In this document: positions 51,171-61,500 of the stretch, in pieces | Position numbering within the stretch: position 1 is the stretch's first letter | How the letters are laid out: the number at the start of each line of letters is the position of its first letter | From: Fulvia fulva | Taxonomy: Eukaryota; Ascomycota; Dothideomycetes; Mycosphaerellales; Mycosphaerellaceae | DNA length: 64,000 nucleotides | Reading direction: 5' to 3' | Assembly: GCF_020509005.1 (NCBI RefSeq) | Contig: NC_063012.1 | Location: 10,788,001-10,852,000, forward strand | Translations under genes and position numbers: made by a program | The notes under the pieces: generated by a model | The model's input: only the letters and a program-made list of their open reading frames with translations | The model's database searches: none | Told to the model about the DNA's origin: nothing

Positions 51171-51629
51171 GCACCGACATCATGAGATGTTTGTTGAAGG
51201 AGATCGCAGACTGTTCGATGGAAAGGATTGCGGGACGACTTTCGGTCTTTTGAGCTCGAGCATTGCATTGCACGGCATCAGGGCGGCGTACTGCTTGAGG
51301 TCTGCATTAACGATGATCATGATGAGTAGATAGCACAGCAAACTCTTGTTACACACATCTCTCCACCTTGTGTGCCCATAATACATGCCGATACATACCC
51401 GGCAAGTTCTAAGTTTCGGCGCCGGTGTGTCGGCAGGATCGAGCCACCAACACCCGACACAGCAGGCACAGAAACTCAGCGCGTGACAAGCCAGCTGCAC
51501 AGCTGATCATGGTGGACGCGAGATCCATTTTGGCAGAGCATGCCAAGCGACGAAAGTGACTATGAGCTACATACGAAAGCTGTCTAGTGAATCGGGACCA
51601 TTGGAAGAAGAAGAAGAGACGGTGAGGAC
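51171..51629. other. intergenic, glutaminase 3' end and transporter promoter
   Basis: No gene supported. A GA-rich tract (GAAGAAGAAGAAGAGACGG) lies just before the transporter ATG. Confidence 0.45.
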
Positions 51630-53477
51630 ATGAACACCTCTCGCCGATTTCAGCAGCGACATGATGAGGAGCAGCAGACATTGATCGGAGGAGAACGAAA
51701 TGCCACACAACCCGCGAACGACGACAGCACCCTCCTCAACCGCCGCACCGTCCGCAAACTCGACACCATCCTCCTCCCCTTCCTCGCCCTCCTCTTCCTC
51801 CTCAACAGCCTCGACAAATCCAACATCGGCAACGCCGAAACCGCCGGCTTCACCCACGACACAGGCCTCTCCCGCAACGATGTCAACACCTCCATGGCCG
51901 TCTTCTTCTTCGTCTTCGTGCTACTCCAGCCCCTCGGCGCCGCTTTAGGCCGCAAATTCGGGATGCGAAGATATGTGCCCATCTGCATGAGCATCTGGGG
52001 CCTGACGACAATTCTGCATGTCTTTGTGAGTGAGCGGTGGCATTTGATTGTGTTGCGGGTCATGCTGGCGGTGCTGGAGGCGGGGTTTTATCCTACGACT
52101 GTGAGCTATATGAGTTTGTTTTATACGAAGTATGAGTTTGCGTTTAGGTTGGGGTTCTTTTATGGGATGAGTGCGGTGTCGGGGATGTTGGGGGGTGTGC
52201 TGAGTTGGGCGGTTTTCTCGCATTTTGAGGGGCATGGGGATGGTGGTGGGAATACGCCGGAGCTGCCGCCTACGAGGAGGCATGAGGATAGACCGGAGGG
52301 GTTGAAGAGCTGGGAGATTTTGTTCTTGATTGAGGGCTGTATGACGATGGCGGTGGCGTTGGTGGGATTCTTTTGGTTGCCAAAGTCTGCGGATACTGCG
52401 TGGTTCTTCACGAGAGAGGAGCGGGATCATGCAGAGCAGCGTATGCTGGTTGATACACTTGCCATAAGTGAGCCGCAGAAGTCGAATGAGGATAGTCCTT
52501 CGAGTGCGAGCAGATATGGCGAGGAAGATGACCGAGAGCGACCGATGCCTGTCCAAGGAGAAGGCACGGGAGATGGTGATCACGAACGATTGCTAGGTGG
52601 AAACAATCTACATGAAATTCTACGAAGAACAGTTTCCGGTGTATCTGGTCATCCTATAACAGAGGATTCCGGTCTGACCAAGCAAGACATCTTGTCCGCT
52701 ATCTTCAACTACAAGATCTGGCACCTGCTATTCGTCAACATCCTAAGCGCCATACCTGCGACCGCATTCGGCGTACTCTTGCCAATACTGGTCAAAGAGC
52801 TCTCTCCATCTCTGAACCTATCCCCAGCAGCATCGAATCTGCTGTCTGCACCACCCTTCGCGTTCGGTGCTGTCGCACTCTTCGTGTTCACCATCTGGTC
52901 AGATCGCAGCCGGAAGCGGTTGACACCAGTTCTGTGGGGCCTCGCTCTGCTTCTCATCGGGTTGATGATGACCATACTATCGCCGTTGAGCAACTACTGG
53001 CTACGCTACTTCTCGCTTTGTGTGCTACTCTCTGGCTCATACATAGCCTCGCCGCTCACTGTGGCCTGGCTGACAAACAACACACCGGAGCCTGGGAAGC
53101 GCGCAATTCTACTCGGCATCAACGGCTGGGGCAATCTGGCAGGCTGCTTTATGTCAGTGCTCTTCACGCCGGAAGGCGAGGAGACTGGATACTTCAGATC
53201 ATTCCTAATCCTGCTGATCTGCGTCCTGATCTCGTTTGCCGGCTTTGTCCTGTTCCGCGCCATCCTGATCAGGGAGAATCGGTACCGAGACAATGTCCTG
53301 CGCAGCTGGAGCGACGAGGAGAAAGAGCGTGAAGAGCTGGTGGGAGACATTCCTGCACCTGACAATTTTGGCCAACGTCTGGCGCGAAAGTTGGGCTTGT
53401 TGGCGCTTGCGAAGAGAGCTGGATCGGACGAGGCGAGGAAAGGAGATGAGAAGCTGACTTATAGATATAGCCTATGA
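51630..53477 (+). CDS. MFS transporter, DAL5/anion:cation symporter family
   Basis: Single exon, 615 aa, 12 predicted membrane helices. ACS-family signatures are present: RRTVRKLDTILLPFLALLFLLNSLDKSNIGNA, LRVMLAVLEAGFYPTTVSYMSLFY, GMSAVSGMLGGVLSWAVF and SWEILFLIEGCMTMAVALVGFFWLP. The second half has FGVLLPILVKEL, PPFAFGAVALFVFTIWSDRSRKR and GNLAGCFMSVLF. Relatives carry allantoate, nicotinate, pantothenate or other carboxylates across the plasma membrane; the substrate cannot be told. The central loop is long and charged, as usual. The gene converges with the oxygenase remnant at 53478. Confidence 0.88.
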   Translation: MNTSRRFQQRHDEEQQTLIGGERNATQPANDDSTLLNRRTVRKLDTILLPFLALLFLLNSLDKSNIGNAETAGFTHDTGLSRNDVNTSMAVFFFVFVLLQPLGAALGRKFGMRRYVPICMSIWGLTTILHVFVSERWHLIVLRVMLAVLEAGFYPTTVSYMSLFYTKYEFAFRLGFFYGMSAVSGMLGGVLSWAVFSHFEGHGDGGGNTPELPPTRRHEDRPEGLKSWEILFLIEGCMTMAVALVGFFWLPKSADTAWFFTREERDHAEQRMLVDTLAISEPQKSNEDSPSSASRYGEEDDRERPMPVQGEGTGDGDHERLLGGNNLHEILRRTVSGVSGHPITEDSGLTKQDILSAIFNYKIWHLLFVNILSAIPATAFGVLLPILVKELSPSLNLSPAASNLLSAPPFAFGAVALFVFTIWSDRSRKRLTPVLWGLALLLIGLMMTILSPLSNYWLRYFSLCVLLSGSYIASPLTVAWLTNNTPEPGKRAILLGINGWGNLAGCFMSVLFTPEGEETGYFRSFLILLICVLISFAGFVLFRAILIRENRYRDNVLRSWSDEEKEREELVGDIPAPDNFGQRLARKLGLLALAKRAGSDEARKGDEKLTYRYSL

Positions 53478-54175
53478 TACCCACGTAACAAGCGACGACC
53501 CTACACGTATCGATTGTGCAACTCTGCCCAGTACCTCCCCTCAAGCCGTAGCTGCTGTCAAACTTCTTCCGCACATGTTCCTCGACCGTCTCCCCACCAC
53601 TGTCAGTCGGGTCGAAAGGATTCGTCGCCGCAAAGTCACCGTCGAGACCGAGGACGAGTATTTCGAGAAGACTTCGTGCGAGGTGTAGCATGGGGGTGTA
53701 GTAGGTTGTGACGGGCTCGCGGAAGTCTTGGGATGCGATGGTGGGAGGCCATTGGTTTGGGCCGCGGCGGAACCCTTTTTCGTGAGTTTCTTCGGCACCG
53801 ATGTAGAAGCCCTGGGGTGGATTGTCAGGATACGCACGCCTATTGACAGGGTAGCGATGGCGATGCTCACTTCTTTGTCGTCAGGCAAAGCAGTCTTATC
53901 CAAGACTTGCTCTTTGATGCGTTCGTAGCCGTGGCGGGAGGGACTGTTCTTCAACGAGAGAGCTTCCTTCTGCTCAATGGGCAGATCGAAGAAAGTCTTG
54001 CAGCATTCGAGGATCTGGCGTTGGGGTTCTAGAGGTATGCCGTGGCCTTTTACTTGCAGAAAACCATATTCTGTGCAGGCTTCCTTGACTTGTGCGACGA
54101 CTTGAGCTTTTGCTGAAGGGGATGATGTTGGGTCGAGGTAGGGAGATATGTTGATTGTTGGAATTTCGGTGATGG
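53478..54175 (-). pseudogene. 2-oxoglutarate/Fe(II) oxygenase (IPNS-like), 3'-truncated
   Basis: The N-terminal DIOX_N half of an isopenicillin-N-synthase-like oxygenase reads clearly: ITEIPTINISPYLDP, VKEACTEYGFLQVKGHGIPLE, CCKTFFDLPIEQKEALSLKNSPSRHGYE, then over a 59-nt intron (53812-53870, GTGAGC...CCCAG) GFYIGAEETHEKGFRRGPNQWP and FREPVTTYYTPMLHLARSLLEILVLGL. After FDPTDSGGETVEEHVRKKFDSSYGL the family sequence stops. The expected HxD...H iron-binding core is missing, and the frame runs without a stop into the antisense of the neighbouring transporter. No start exon was identified. It is most likely a deletion remnant, catalytically dead. Confidence 0.7.
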
Positions 54176-54462
54176 CTGTCAGGGTTGCTTAGCAGTGATT
54201 GAGGATGAATGAGGATAATGAGCATACAGTCTGCTCATATGTTCCTCAGTCGGATATCACCGTGGTCGTACTTTCCTAAAGCGCGAGAAGCGAGCTCAGT
54301 CAGCCAGTAGCGGATCTCGCCGAGCGATGATCCTGGTTTGGAAGGAAGTTTGACATGAACATTCACTTTGCAGTGTTAACTTAACCTCACGATCATCTGC
54401 GCTGCTGTCACTACATCAAGCTATGACTAAGTTGATAAGACGTCGGAGGATCAGCGTTCAAG

Positions 54463-55494
54463 ATGGCCGTTATTGCACCACCCAAATTGGCCTTTGACCT
54501 GTGGCAACCTTCAACGAACAAGGATCAGAACGCAGAAGACTACTTTGATGAAGATTTGACACAAACGCACCTCACCACAGGCGTGAAGGCAATCGACACC
54601 GCCCTCGAAGGTGGCTTCGACTATGGCGTTGTCCACTGCATCACATCTTCAGCAGATGCTGGCACGAAAGAACTCATACAAGGACTCGTGTCTTCACACA
54701 TTCGCACTTCGTCAAGGGCTAGTGCTACGGTGATAGATAGCACTATGTCCTTTGACGTGCGTCGTCTTTATCAGGTCTTGCAAGCGTCGATGAAGGATGC
54801 CAGCGAGCAGGAAACGTTGGAAGTACTGGATCGGGTCAAGATCACGAAGGTGTTTGACAATGTTGGGGCTGTGGAGGCCCTGGCAGAAGTTGAGGAGAGA
54901 GCGAAGGTCGATGGCGCAGCTGCTACTGCACCTCAACAAGCTGCCGTACCGAAGAGCACGATTGAGGACAGTGATGAAGAAGACGACATGCTCGACTCAC
55001 CTCCCAAGCTCAACCAAGCTGCAACGGAAGCATCACCAGTGGATGCACTGTCCACGACGCCACCTGGCGGCATCCTCATAATCGACAACATATCCCAGCT
55101 CTTTCAACCCATCATCAAGAACAACTACGTCCACGGCCAAGCTCTGCTGTCACAGTTCTTGCGCACCGTCACGCTCCTGACTCGCAGACACGAGCTCTGC
55201 ACTGTCATCCTTAGCAGCGCCAGTAACAAACCAGCGTCGAGGGATGAGAGGATGAGTCTGTTCGAATCATGCGATGTTCGACCTGCGCTAGGAGATGAGC
55301 TCGGCTATTTGGTGGATGTGCATCTCTACCTTCACCAGATGCTGGCGAAGAGACTGGAGGGTACTAGAGTGCAGGGGAGGTATCCGCAAAAGGTGAACAT
55401 GCTGGAAGTCGTTTCAGATAGGGTCCGTGGAAGGTATGGGCGTTATGCAGCTTTCTCCTGCACAGCAGACGGAACGCTCGACGACGTCCCATAG
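54463..55494 (+). CDS. RecA/RAD51-like recombination protein with degenerate Walker A
   Basis: Single exon, 343 aa. The N-terminal part has LTTGVKAIDTALEGGFDYGVVHCITSSADAGTKELIQGLV, which matches the start of RAD51-paralogue ATPase domains (GCKxLDxLLGGGI... then the P-loop). The P-loop is altered: SSADAGTKE stands where GxxxxGKT is expected. A Walker-B-like strand is intact (GGILIIDNISQLFQPII), preceded by an acidic disordered insert of about 60 residues. Then come LLSQFLRTVTLLTRRHELCTVILSSASN, like RAD51-family L1/L2 regions, and LGDELGYLVDVHLYL. It is probably a RAD55/XRCC2-type accessory factor of homologous recombination that no longer binds ATP in the usual way. Which RAD51 paralogue it is remains open. 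Confidence 0.7.
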   Translation: MAVIAPPKLAFDLWQPSTNKDQNAEDYFDEDLTQTHLTTGVKAIDTALEGGFDYGVVHCITSSADAGTKELIQGLVSSHIRTSSRASATVIDSTMSFDVRRLYQVLQASMKDASEQETLEVLDRVKITKVFDNVGAVEALAEVEERAKVDGAAATAPQQAAVPKSTIEDSDEEDDMLDSPPKLNQAATEASPVDALSTTPPGGILIIDNISQLFQPIIKNNYVHGQALLSQFLRTVTLLTRRHELCTVILSSASNKPASRDERMSLFESCDVRPALGDELGYLVDVHLYLHQMLAKRLEGTRVQGRYPQKVNMLEVVSDRVRGRYGRYAAFSCTADGTLDDVP

Positions 55495-55633
55495 CATAAC
55501 ACGCACGGTCATGTAGCTCAACGTATTCTCTTTCATCAGACTACTCAGCTCTTGCCTTTCGCCCGTGTTCATTCCTGCCCATATATGTACACGGACATGC
55601 CACGCCCAAACCCTCAAAGAGCCTACCCATCTC

Positions 55634-56163
55634 TTAAGCCTTCCCCTCCGCACCCTTAGGATTATTGCTCCCAAACGTCGGCAGCAGACTTCCATGCTTC
55701 ACATTCTTCTCCGCATCACTCGCCTCTAACAATCCCAAACTCCGTATCTGCCCTGCGCTCGGCGCGTCGTCTCGTGGTGTGGAGGCTTCTCGTTTTCGGT
55801 ATGCGGCTTGGAGGGCGAGGACTTTGCTGGCCTAGATTACAGACGTGATTAGGATGCGGCCTGAGTAGAGGTGGCTCGGAGTGGTATTACTTCTTTACGG
55901 TGGTGAAGGCACTCGTAGTAGTCTTCGAGGACTGGTTGGCACTTTGCTTTGCCGGAGTCGTCTTCGGCGTTTGTGTTGACTACGTAGCAGGCGAGGACTT
56001 CTTGCCAGAAGGGGAAGCAGCGTGAGGGACCTGGCGGGCGAAGGTGTTAGCTGTGGTGGTCGTGGTCGTGGGCATGGTGTGTAATCGCAAGGTGGAATGG
56101 GTGCTCCGGCGGTGTACGATCGCGGCTATGCGTACCTCCTGTCAAGCCGTATCCAGACGCCAT
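55634..56163 (-). CDS. mitochondrial complex I subunit NDUFS5-like, twin CX9C
   Basis: Three short exons, 56163-56136, 56030-55891 and 55831-55634, join to 121 aa. The introns are 105 nt (GTACGC...CTAAC...GCCAG) and 59 nt (GTAATA...CTAATC...TCTAG). The protein starts MASGYGLTGGPSRCFPFWQE and has two CX9C motifs (CFPFWQEVLAC and CQPVLEDYYEC) folded as a helical hairpin in the intermembrane space. This matches the 15-kDa (NDUFS5) subunit of NADH:ubiquinone oxidoreductase. The C-terminal third (KREASTPRDDAPSAGQIRSLGLLE) is a fungal extension. Import would depend on the Mia40 relay, not on a presequence. The joins were worked out by hand but each restores family sequence. Confidence 0.87.
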
Positions 56164-56571
56164 TTTGTAGTAGTGCTGTGAGGTACTTCGGAGCTGCAAT
56201 GGCAGTTCAGAGGCTCGAGATGTTGTGCTCTTGCTGTCAATGCGATTGACCAATGGAGGGAGGTCCGTTTACCGACGCATTGACCATGCAAAAGCCCTGG
56301 GAACGAGGATGGAGGAAGTTGCGAATCACATTCGAAGTTGGTCTCCTACAACAACACTTTCAACACAGTACACAAACTTTCACGGGGAACAGAAAATAGT
56401 GGATTCCTGCTTGATCTTCAAGGCTCAAACTGGCCACAAGACGGGAGATGACTCGAGGTAGCGACCGACTTTCGAAGACTACCTAAGGACGGACTATGCA
56501 TGCCGTGCTATAAACCCATCCTACCATCCGGACCTGTATTCAAATTGCATCCATGCGAACCTTCCCACGGA
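56164..56571. other. intergenic, complex I subunit promoter
   Basis: No gene supported. Probably the promoter of the complex I subunit and the 3' end of the F-box-like gene. Confidence 0.45.
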
Positions 56572-57117
56572 TCATGTCGACGATGAGCAGCTCATAACTT
56601 GATGACCCATCAACTCCGTGGTCAAACACGTCCCAAGCCGCTTCCTCGTTGACCGGTACAAGTCCAGGACCTCCCTCACTTTCTCTCCCAACTCATCCGC
56701 AACCTCATGACTTCCCGTGGAGATGCCGACCCGAATATTTCTCAACTGTCCGTACCTTCCCAATGCACCCTTCAGCTCCTGCACGGCGATGGCGATGCTT
56801 GCAGGGTAGTAGACGTGCAATTTCAGATTGGCGTCTCGAATTTGGTTGCAGAAACTGCTTCGAGCTGCAAGAGGGCCGTCGGTGTGGACTTGTGTATATG
56901 CACAGCGTGGTGAGAGTGCTGTATAGATGCAGGTGATGTCGACTTTGTGCGTATAAGTTCTGAAGAAGGTATCTTTGGTGAGGCGCAAAAGGCGCTTGGA
57001 TGAGGCGCCATCTCGCATGAACTGGTTCAGGTCGATTCGCGATCGGAGGACTGCTGGGACATTGTAGCTGATGATTTGGCAGAGCAGTTCGTCTGGTAAG
57101 TTGTTGAGTTGCGCCAT
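56572..57117 (-). CDS. short F-box-like protein
   Basis: Single exon, 181 aa. The start MAQLNNLPDELLCQIISYNVPAVL is an F-box-like helix pair of the LPxELLxxI type. The rest (RLLRLTKDTFFRTYTHKVDITCIYTALSP, LKLHVYYPASIAIAVQELKGAL, GRYGQLRNIRVGIS) resembles the strand/helix repeats of short fungal F-box proteins. No substrate domain is recognised. The protein is small for this class and may be a partial gene, but the ATG and stop are well placed. Confidence 0.65.
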   Translation of the reverse strand: MAQLNNLPDELLCQIISYNVPAVLRSRIDLNQFMRDGASSKRLLRLTKDTFFRTYTHKVDITCIYTALSPRCAYTQVHTDGPLAARSSFCNQIRDANLKLHVYYPASIAIAVQELKGALGRYGQLRNIRVGISTGSHEVADELGEKVREVLDLYRSTRKRLGTCLTTELMGHQVMSCSSST

Positions 57118-57403
57118 TGTTGAGTTGACAGTACGTTAGGATCTCGAGAGTGCAAGGAAAGGTGGCAATTGCAAATGTGACTTGTGCTCTCCGCCACCAG
57201 AGTGAAACGAAGGCGCACAATGTCATGTTATAGTCTCAAAGGGCAACGCAAGACGCGACGATTATGCATCCCTGCATCGAGCGAGCGTTCCACAACAGTA
57301 CGCCAAGCGAGGGTCGAGATCGGATCATGCAGAATGATATACATCAGTTTTCGAATCGGATCTGGACTTAGCCCTGTACACGACAGTCTGCTGCAACTTA
57401 ATC

Positions 57404-59130
57404 TCAAGCACCCAAGGACTGATACACGGCGGCCTCACAAGCACCCTAAGCGAAAGAGTCAGCCAAAGTCATACTACGCGACGGAGATGCCTACCCATTG
57501 ACCCATCACACTCATATCGCCAAACGGCATGACTTGCGAAGCAATCATTCCCTGGCTCGGTTGTCAGCACAAAATCATCACAAGTCGCACGCTTTCGGCC
57601 ACGTACTGCAACACCCTTCTCCCGGTCGCACCACCAAAAGAGGTTCGCGATACCTACACGAAATGCGTCAGCGTCTGACAAGACCAGGTTCCTCATCGGG
57701 TTCACGGGATCTCACCTGCCCACCACGCTGTGTTACGACCGCGGCCCGTGGCGCCCGGTTCCTGCGTGATCATGAAACTGAGACCCCAGCCTTGCTGCAG
57801 AGAGAATGGAATGTTAGCGATGCATGGGAGGATTCGGGAAGCACATGGCAGTGCGTCGCCAAACGCGGAGAAGGATGCGTCCGTCTCTCGACACATGTCT
57901 TGACTGGTTTTGAACTTACTGGAGGATTTCCCTCTTGCGGGTACAGCTCTGGAGCTGGATTCGTCTGGTCTGGCTTGGCCGCTGGAATGCCCTGTCGTGC
58001 AAAGTCTGGATGTTGCGGGATCTGCGCATGAAGATGGTTAGACACATGCTGTGGCCTGCCACGAAAGATCGTGGGAAGCAAGGGACTTCAAAACCATACC
58101 TGGTTCTCGAACATTTCCTTGACGGTCTCTGCCTTGAGGATCTGCGCGCCGGTGGTTGGACTCTTGCCGTCGTTCAACAGAGCGGCGAGAACTTGGATGT
58201 ATTCGGTTGGCTTTGCATATGCGCCGGCACCACCACCTGTTCATCACGTCAGCATCGGCATCAATCGCCACATGACAGGACGAGATCGCCATACTGTGGA
58301 AAATCCTCTTCTTCGCATCGTCCGTGTTGGCAATAATTGGTTCACGGTACATATGGTCCCTCTCCTCGGCCTCAGCGCCTCCGGGCCATCGCTGGTGCAT
58401 ATAGGCCAAGTTCTTCTTCATCTCCTCGGTGGGCAACATGTTAACATTCTTGATACCCAGAGGTTGCATGATCTTCTCCTGCATCCAGTCGTTGAGGCCT
58501 TGACCAGTCGCACGTTCGAGGACAATACCGGCCCAGTCGATGTTGATGCCGTACTCCCAGGTCTCGCCAGGTTGGTTGACCAGGGGCATGCGGAGAATGT
58601 CCTTGATGTCGGCGTGAAAGACGTCAAACCCGACCGGACGGCCGAAGTCGCGGAGCTTGGGGTTGAAACTGGTATTCATCGTCAGCTAACGGTTACTTGT
58701 GGTAGGTCTCTGTTCACACTTACAACTCATACCCAAACCCAGCAGTATGGCTCAGCAACATCCTCAACGTAATCTCCTTCTTCTTATCCACCAAAGTCCC
58801 ATCCTCCTGCAGAACCTGCACCTTCTCCAACTCGGGACACAGCTTATAAACCTGCTTGTGATCATCCAACGCCAGAATTCCCTGCTCGACGGCTTGCATG
58901 CACGCAATCGTCGCGAGAATCTTCGTACACGAGGCAATCCAGAAGACGGTGTCGAGGTCCATGGGCGCGCGGTTGGCGCCTAGACCTTTCTTGCCAGAGG
59001 CGGCGGCGGCGATTTGCTCGCCATCCTTGTTGACGGCTACGAAGACGAGGCCGGCGACGCCGGTGGATTTGTCGCCTGTTACAGAGTCCAGACTCTGCTG
59101 TACGGCATCTTGGGCTTTTTGGTTGACCAT
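57404..59130 (-). CDS. serine beta-lactamase-like hydrolase (class C fold)
   Basis: Eight exons: 59130-58724, 58668-58295, 58236-58100, 58021-57920, 57794-57716, 57653-57607, 57551-57495 and 57445-57404; product 414 aa. Every join keeps the frame. The active-site SxxK is in FWIASCTKILATIACM, and YxN in WEYGINIDWAGIVLERATGQ. The family blocks LRMLLSHTAGFGYEFFNPKL, GGGAGAYAKPTEYIQVLAALLNDG, QGWGLSFMITQEPGATGRGRNTAWWAG and GIANLFWWCDREKGVAGMIASQVMPFGD follow; the last two hold the third conserved region. These eukaryotic beta-lactamase-fold enzymes are esterases or amidases (for example statin-pathway LovD-like transferases). There is no signal peptide. The C terminus GQWGACEAAVYQSLGA matches relatives. 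It is intron-rich compared with its neighbours. Confidence 0.87.
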
Positions 59131-59473
59131 TTTGGGCTACTCTGCTACGTTGTTTGCGATCCTTGGGGGAAGAGGTGGTGTAACACAATATGCGGCTCCT
59201 AGCAGCACTTTGTCTATGATGTTTGAGCTACTATTGCATTGCCCCGCTTCGTTCATGCCTTCACCCCCGCAATACCATGAAGGTCCAGAATGGAGCTGTC
59301 GCTAGTGTCGGGAGCTCTCTTTCGGGCGAAGGCCGCTTGGTGCTCCTTGTTGCCGGGGTCAGGGATTGCGGTGGTGCATTGTGTCTTGGACGAGAGATTT
59401 CGTGGGCCGAAAGCGAATGGCCGTTTGGCAATGTCTATGCTGATACATACTGTAATTCTGTAAATGTTTATAT
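59131..59473. other. intergenic, hydrolase promoter and phytase 3' end
   Basis: No gene supported. The last part (TGTAAATGTTTATATCTATA) is AT-rich and close to the phytase stop, fitting a polyadenylation region. Confidence 0.45.
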
Positions 59474-61037
59474 CTATATAAAACATTGATCCCAGTGTCC
59501 ATTCGTCTTTGCAAAGCCGAGACTGTCGATGAACTTGCTCAGCGTGCAACGTCCCAGTGCGTCGCCACCACATTGCTTGAGAGGTTGAACACGGTCGTTG
59601 ACGATGATACGAACGTACTCCTCGCGAGATCCGGCACATTGCATTTTCTCGAAGTATGCTCTTGCTCCGAAGGGAACTGTCCAAGCTGCGCTGTATCCAT
59701 TTGCGTTCTGAGCTTCGGTGATACTAGTGTTCGAAAACGGCGCAGTGCCATTGTATAGCCCAATCGCCGAGAAGATGGCAGTCATGTCATTGTCATGGCT
59801 GAAGTCGGCGTACAGAGCACGACCTAGAGGGAAGGTGGCTGGGCTGTCGTCCAGAGTGTGGTTGGTCGAAGTCTCATCCTTGACTGCAGAGTTCGTCATT
59901 CTGGCTATCAGCTCGTTCGTGAAGCCGACACCTTGTGTAGGGCCGAGAGGGTTGCCGTAGCTGTAGCCGTAGTACTTGTTCAAAGTCTCGTAGTAGTTGT
60001 ATTGGTGCCATTCTTGCTCAGTGAATAAGGCGCAGAAAGGAGAGATGGCCGCCGTGGGGGAGGCTACTGTGTTGAATGGGCAAAGGTCCATCATGTAGAT
60101 GACTTCAGTCTGCGTCAGATTGGCGCCCTTGAGATTGGAGTTCAGACGGGACTGGATGGCAGGTACAAAGACGTTCATCCACGTCTTTTGAGCATTTGAC
60201 GCGATCGAGTCGTCTGGGCCGTCTTCGAAAGTGTCGCAGAGATCGTGATTGAGAGTATTGTTGGAGCCCTCAGCTTCAGAGATGGACAGAATTGGGTAAG
60301 GATATGCAGAGTCCTTCTTGTAGTCCCCAACCTTAGCACTATGAAAGCCTTGAGTGAAATTCTGCGCGGACTCAACAACGCGAGCCTCGGAAGATGATCT
60401 CACGAAAGGCGTCAAGCGGCTGGCAAGCTGCTCATAGCGCTGGTAGTACTTGATACCCGAGTTGACCATCTCCTGCTGACCGAATGTGGTGAGCTGGTCT
60501 GCTCCGAGGGTGTACTGGTAGTCCTTGAGGAACGCATACTTTCCAGGGTACGACTGAACGTTGGCATCAATCTTCTGGATCGTGGCATTGTAAAGCTTCG
60601 TCTTCGATGCCGTGGGATCACGGGCTCCGTGACGAGACAGGACTTGAGCGAAAGTTATGCTGCATCGTGGTGGAGTCACATCTGGGATGGAGGACTCCAC
60701 GCTGAAGAATGGGCTGTATTGACCCCAGAAGCGGGAGATCTCTGGCGAGCATTGGTATCCATTCTGAACGCTGTCACAGCCGGAGGATCCAGATCCAGAG
60801 CCGTATGAGGATTGGGCAGATACTCTGCCTCATGTCAGCTCATACGTCGAAATCTCCATAAAGTAAAGCGATTTACCCAGTAAGGAGTACAACTCCAGCC
60901 AACAAAGCAGAAACCATAACGATACTCAAGACGAAGACCTCCCTCGTGAAGATCGCAGGCTCCGTCTGACGGTCGAGCCTTTCATACTTATACCCCCCGC
61001 CGCCTCTCAGCAGCTTCTGCGAAATGATCTCCATCAT
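59474..61037 (-). CDS. membrane-anchored histidine acid phosphatase/phytase
   Basis: Exons 61037-60877 and 60824-59474 over a 52-nt intron (GTAAAT...CTGAC...AGGCAG) give 503 aa. The catalytic motif VLSRHGARDPT (RHGxRxP, nucleophile His) and the acid/base motif ADFSHDNDM (HD) are both present. The Cys-rich start GCDSVQNGYQCSPEISRFWGQYSPFFS and many N-glycosylation sites fit the PhyA group, which removes phosphate from phytate or other phosphomonoesters. The N terminus is unusual: about 33 cytosol-type residues (MMEIISQKLL...YKYERLDRQTEP) precede the single hydrophobic segment VFVLSIVMVSALLAGVVLLTGVSA, so it looks like a type II anchor rather than a cleaved signal peptide. A shorter start at the internal Met in that segment would give a normal signal peptide. 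Confidence 0.88.
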
Positions 61038-61500
61038 TGAGGACTACCCGCCCACGTGCCAACCTTCCGTTCTCCAAGCAGCACAAGCTCCGATACTACG
61101 GGATTAGTCGCGTCTTCATCGTGCTGAGCTCAGGTACAAGCGGGCGAGACTTGGGTCGCCAGGCACGATTGTGTCTGCAGAAGCGAGAGCGTTGTAATGC
61201 TGCGCGGAGTGGTTGTGGATGCCACTGGAAGGAAGTTCGAGAACCGGCCCGACAGGGTTCGGCAGGATCCAATCGTTGTGGCACGTGGCATCGTGGGATG
61301 TACGCGGCTCTTCGGAGAGAGCGTCCCATGTTGGAAAGGTTGCGGTGGAGGAGCGGATCTGGTGATGATGATCGTTGGAACGAGGGACGGAAGTGGCATG
61401 GGGGAAGTGGTAACAATTAGAGTTCTACCAGCGCTACATGCTTTTTGGCAAGATGGAGGCCTGTAACGGACAGTCTGTTTGAGCATTCAAGTATCATCCA
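61038..61500. other. intergenic, phytase promoter
   Basis: No gene supported; open frames on both strands lack family features. Confidence 0.45.
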
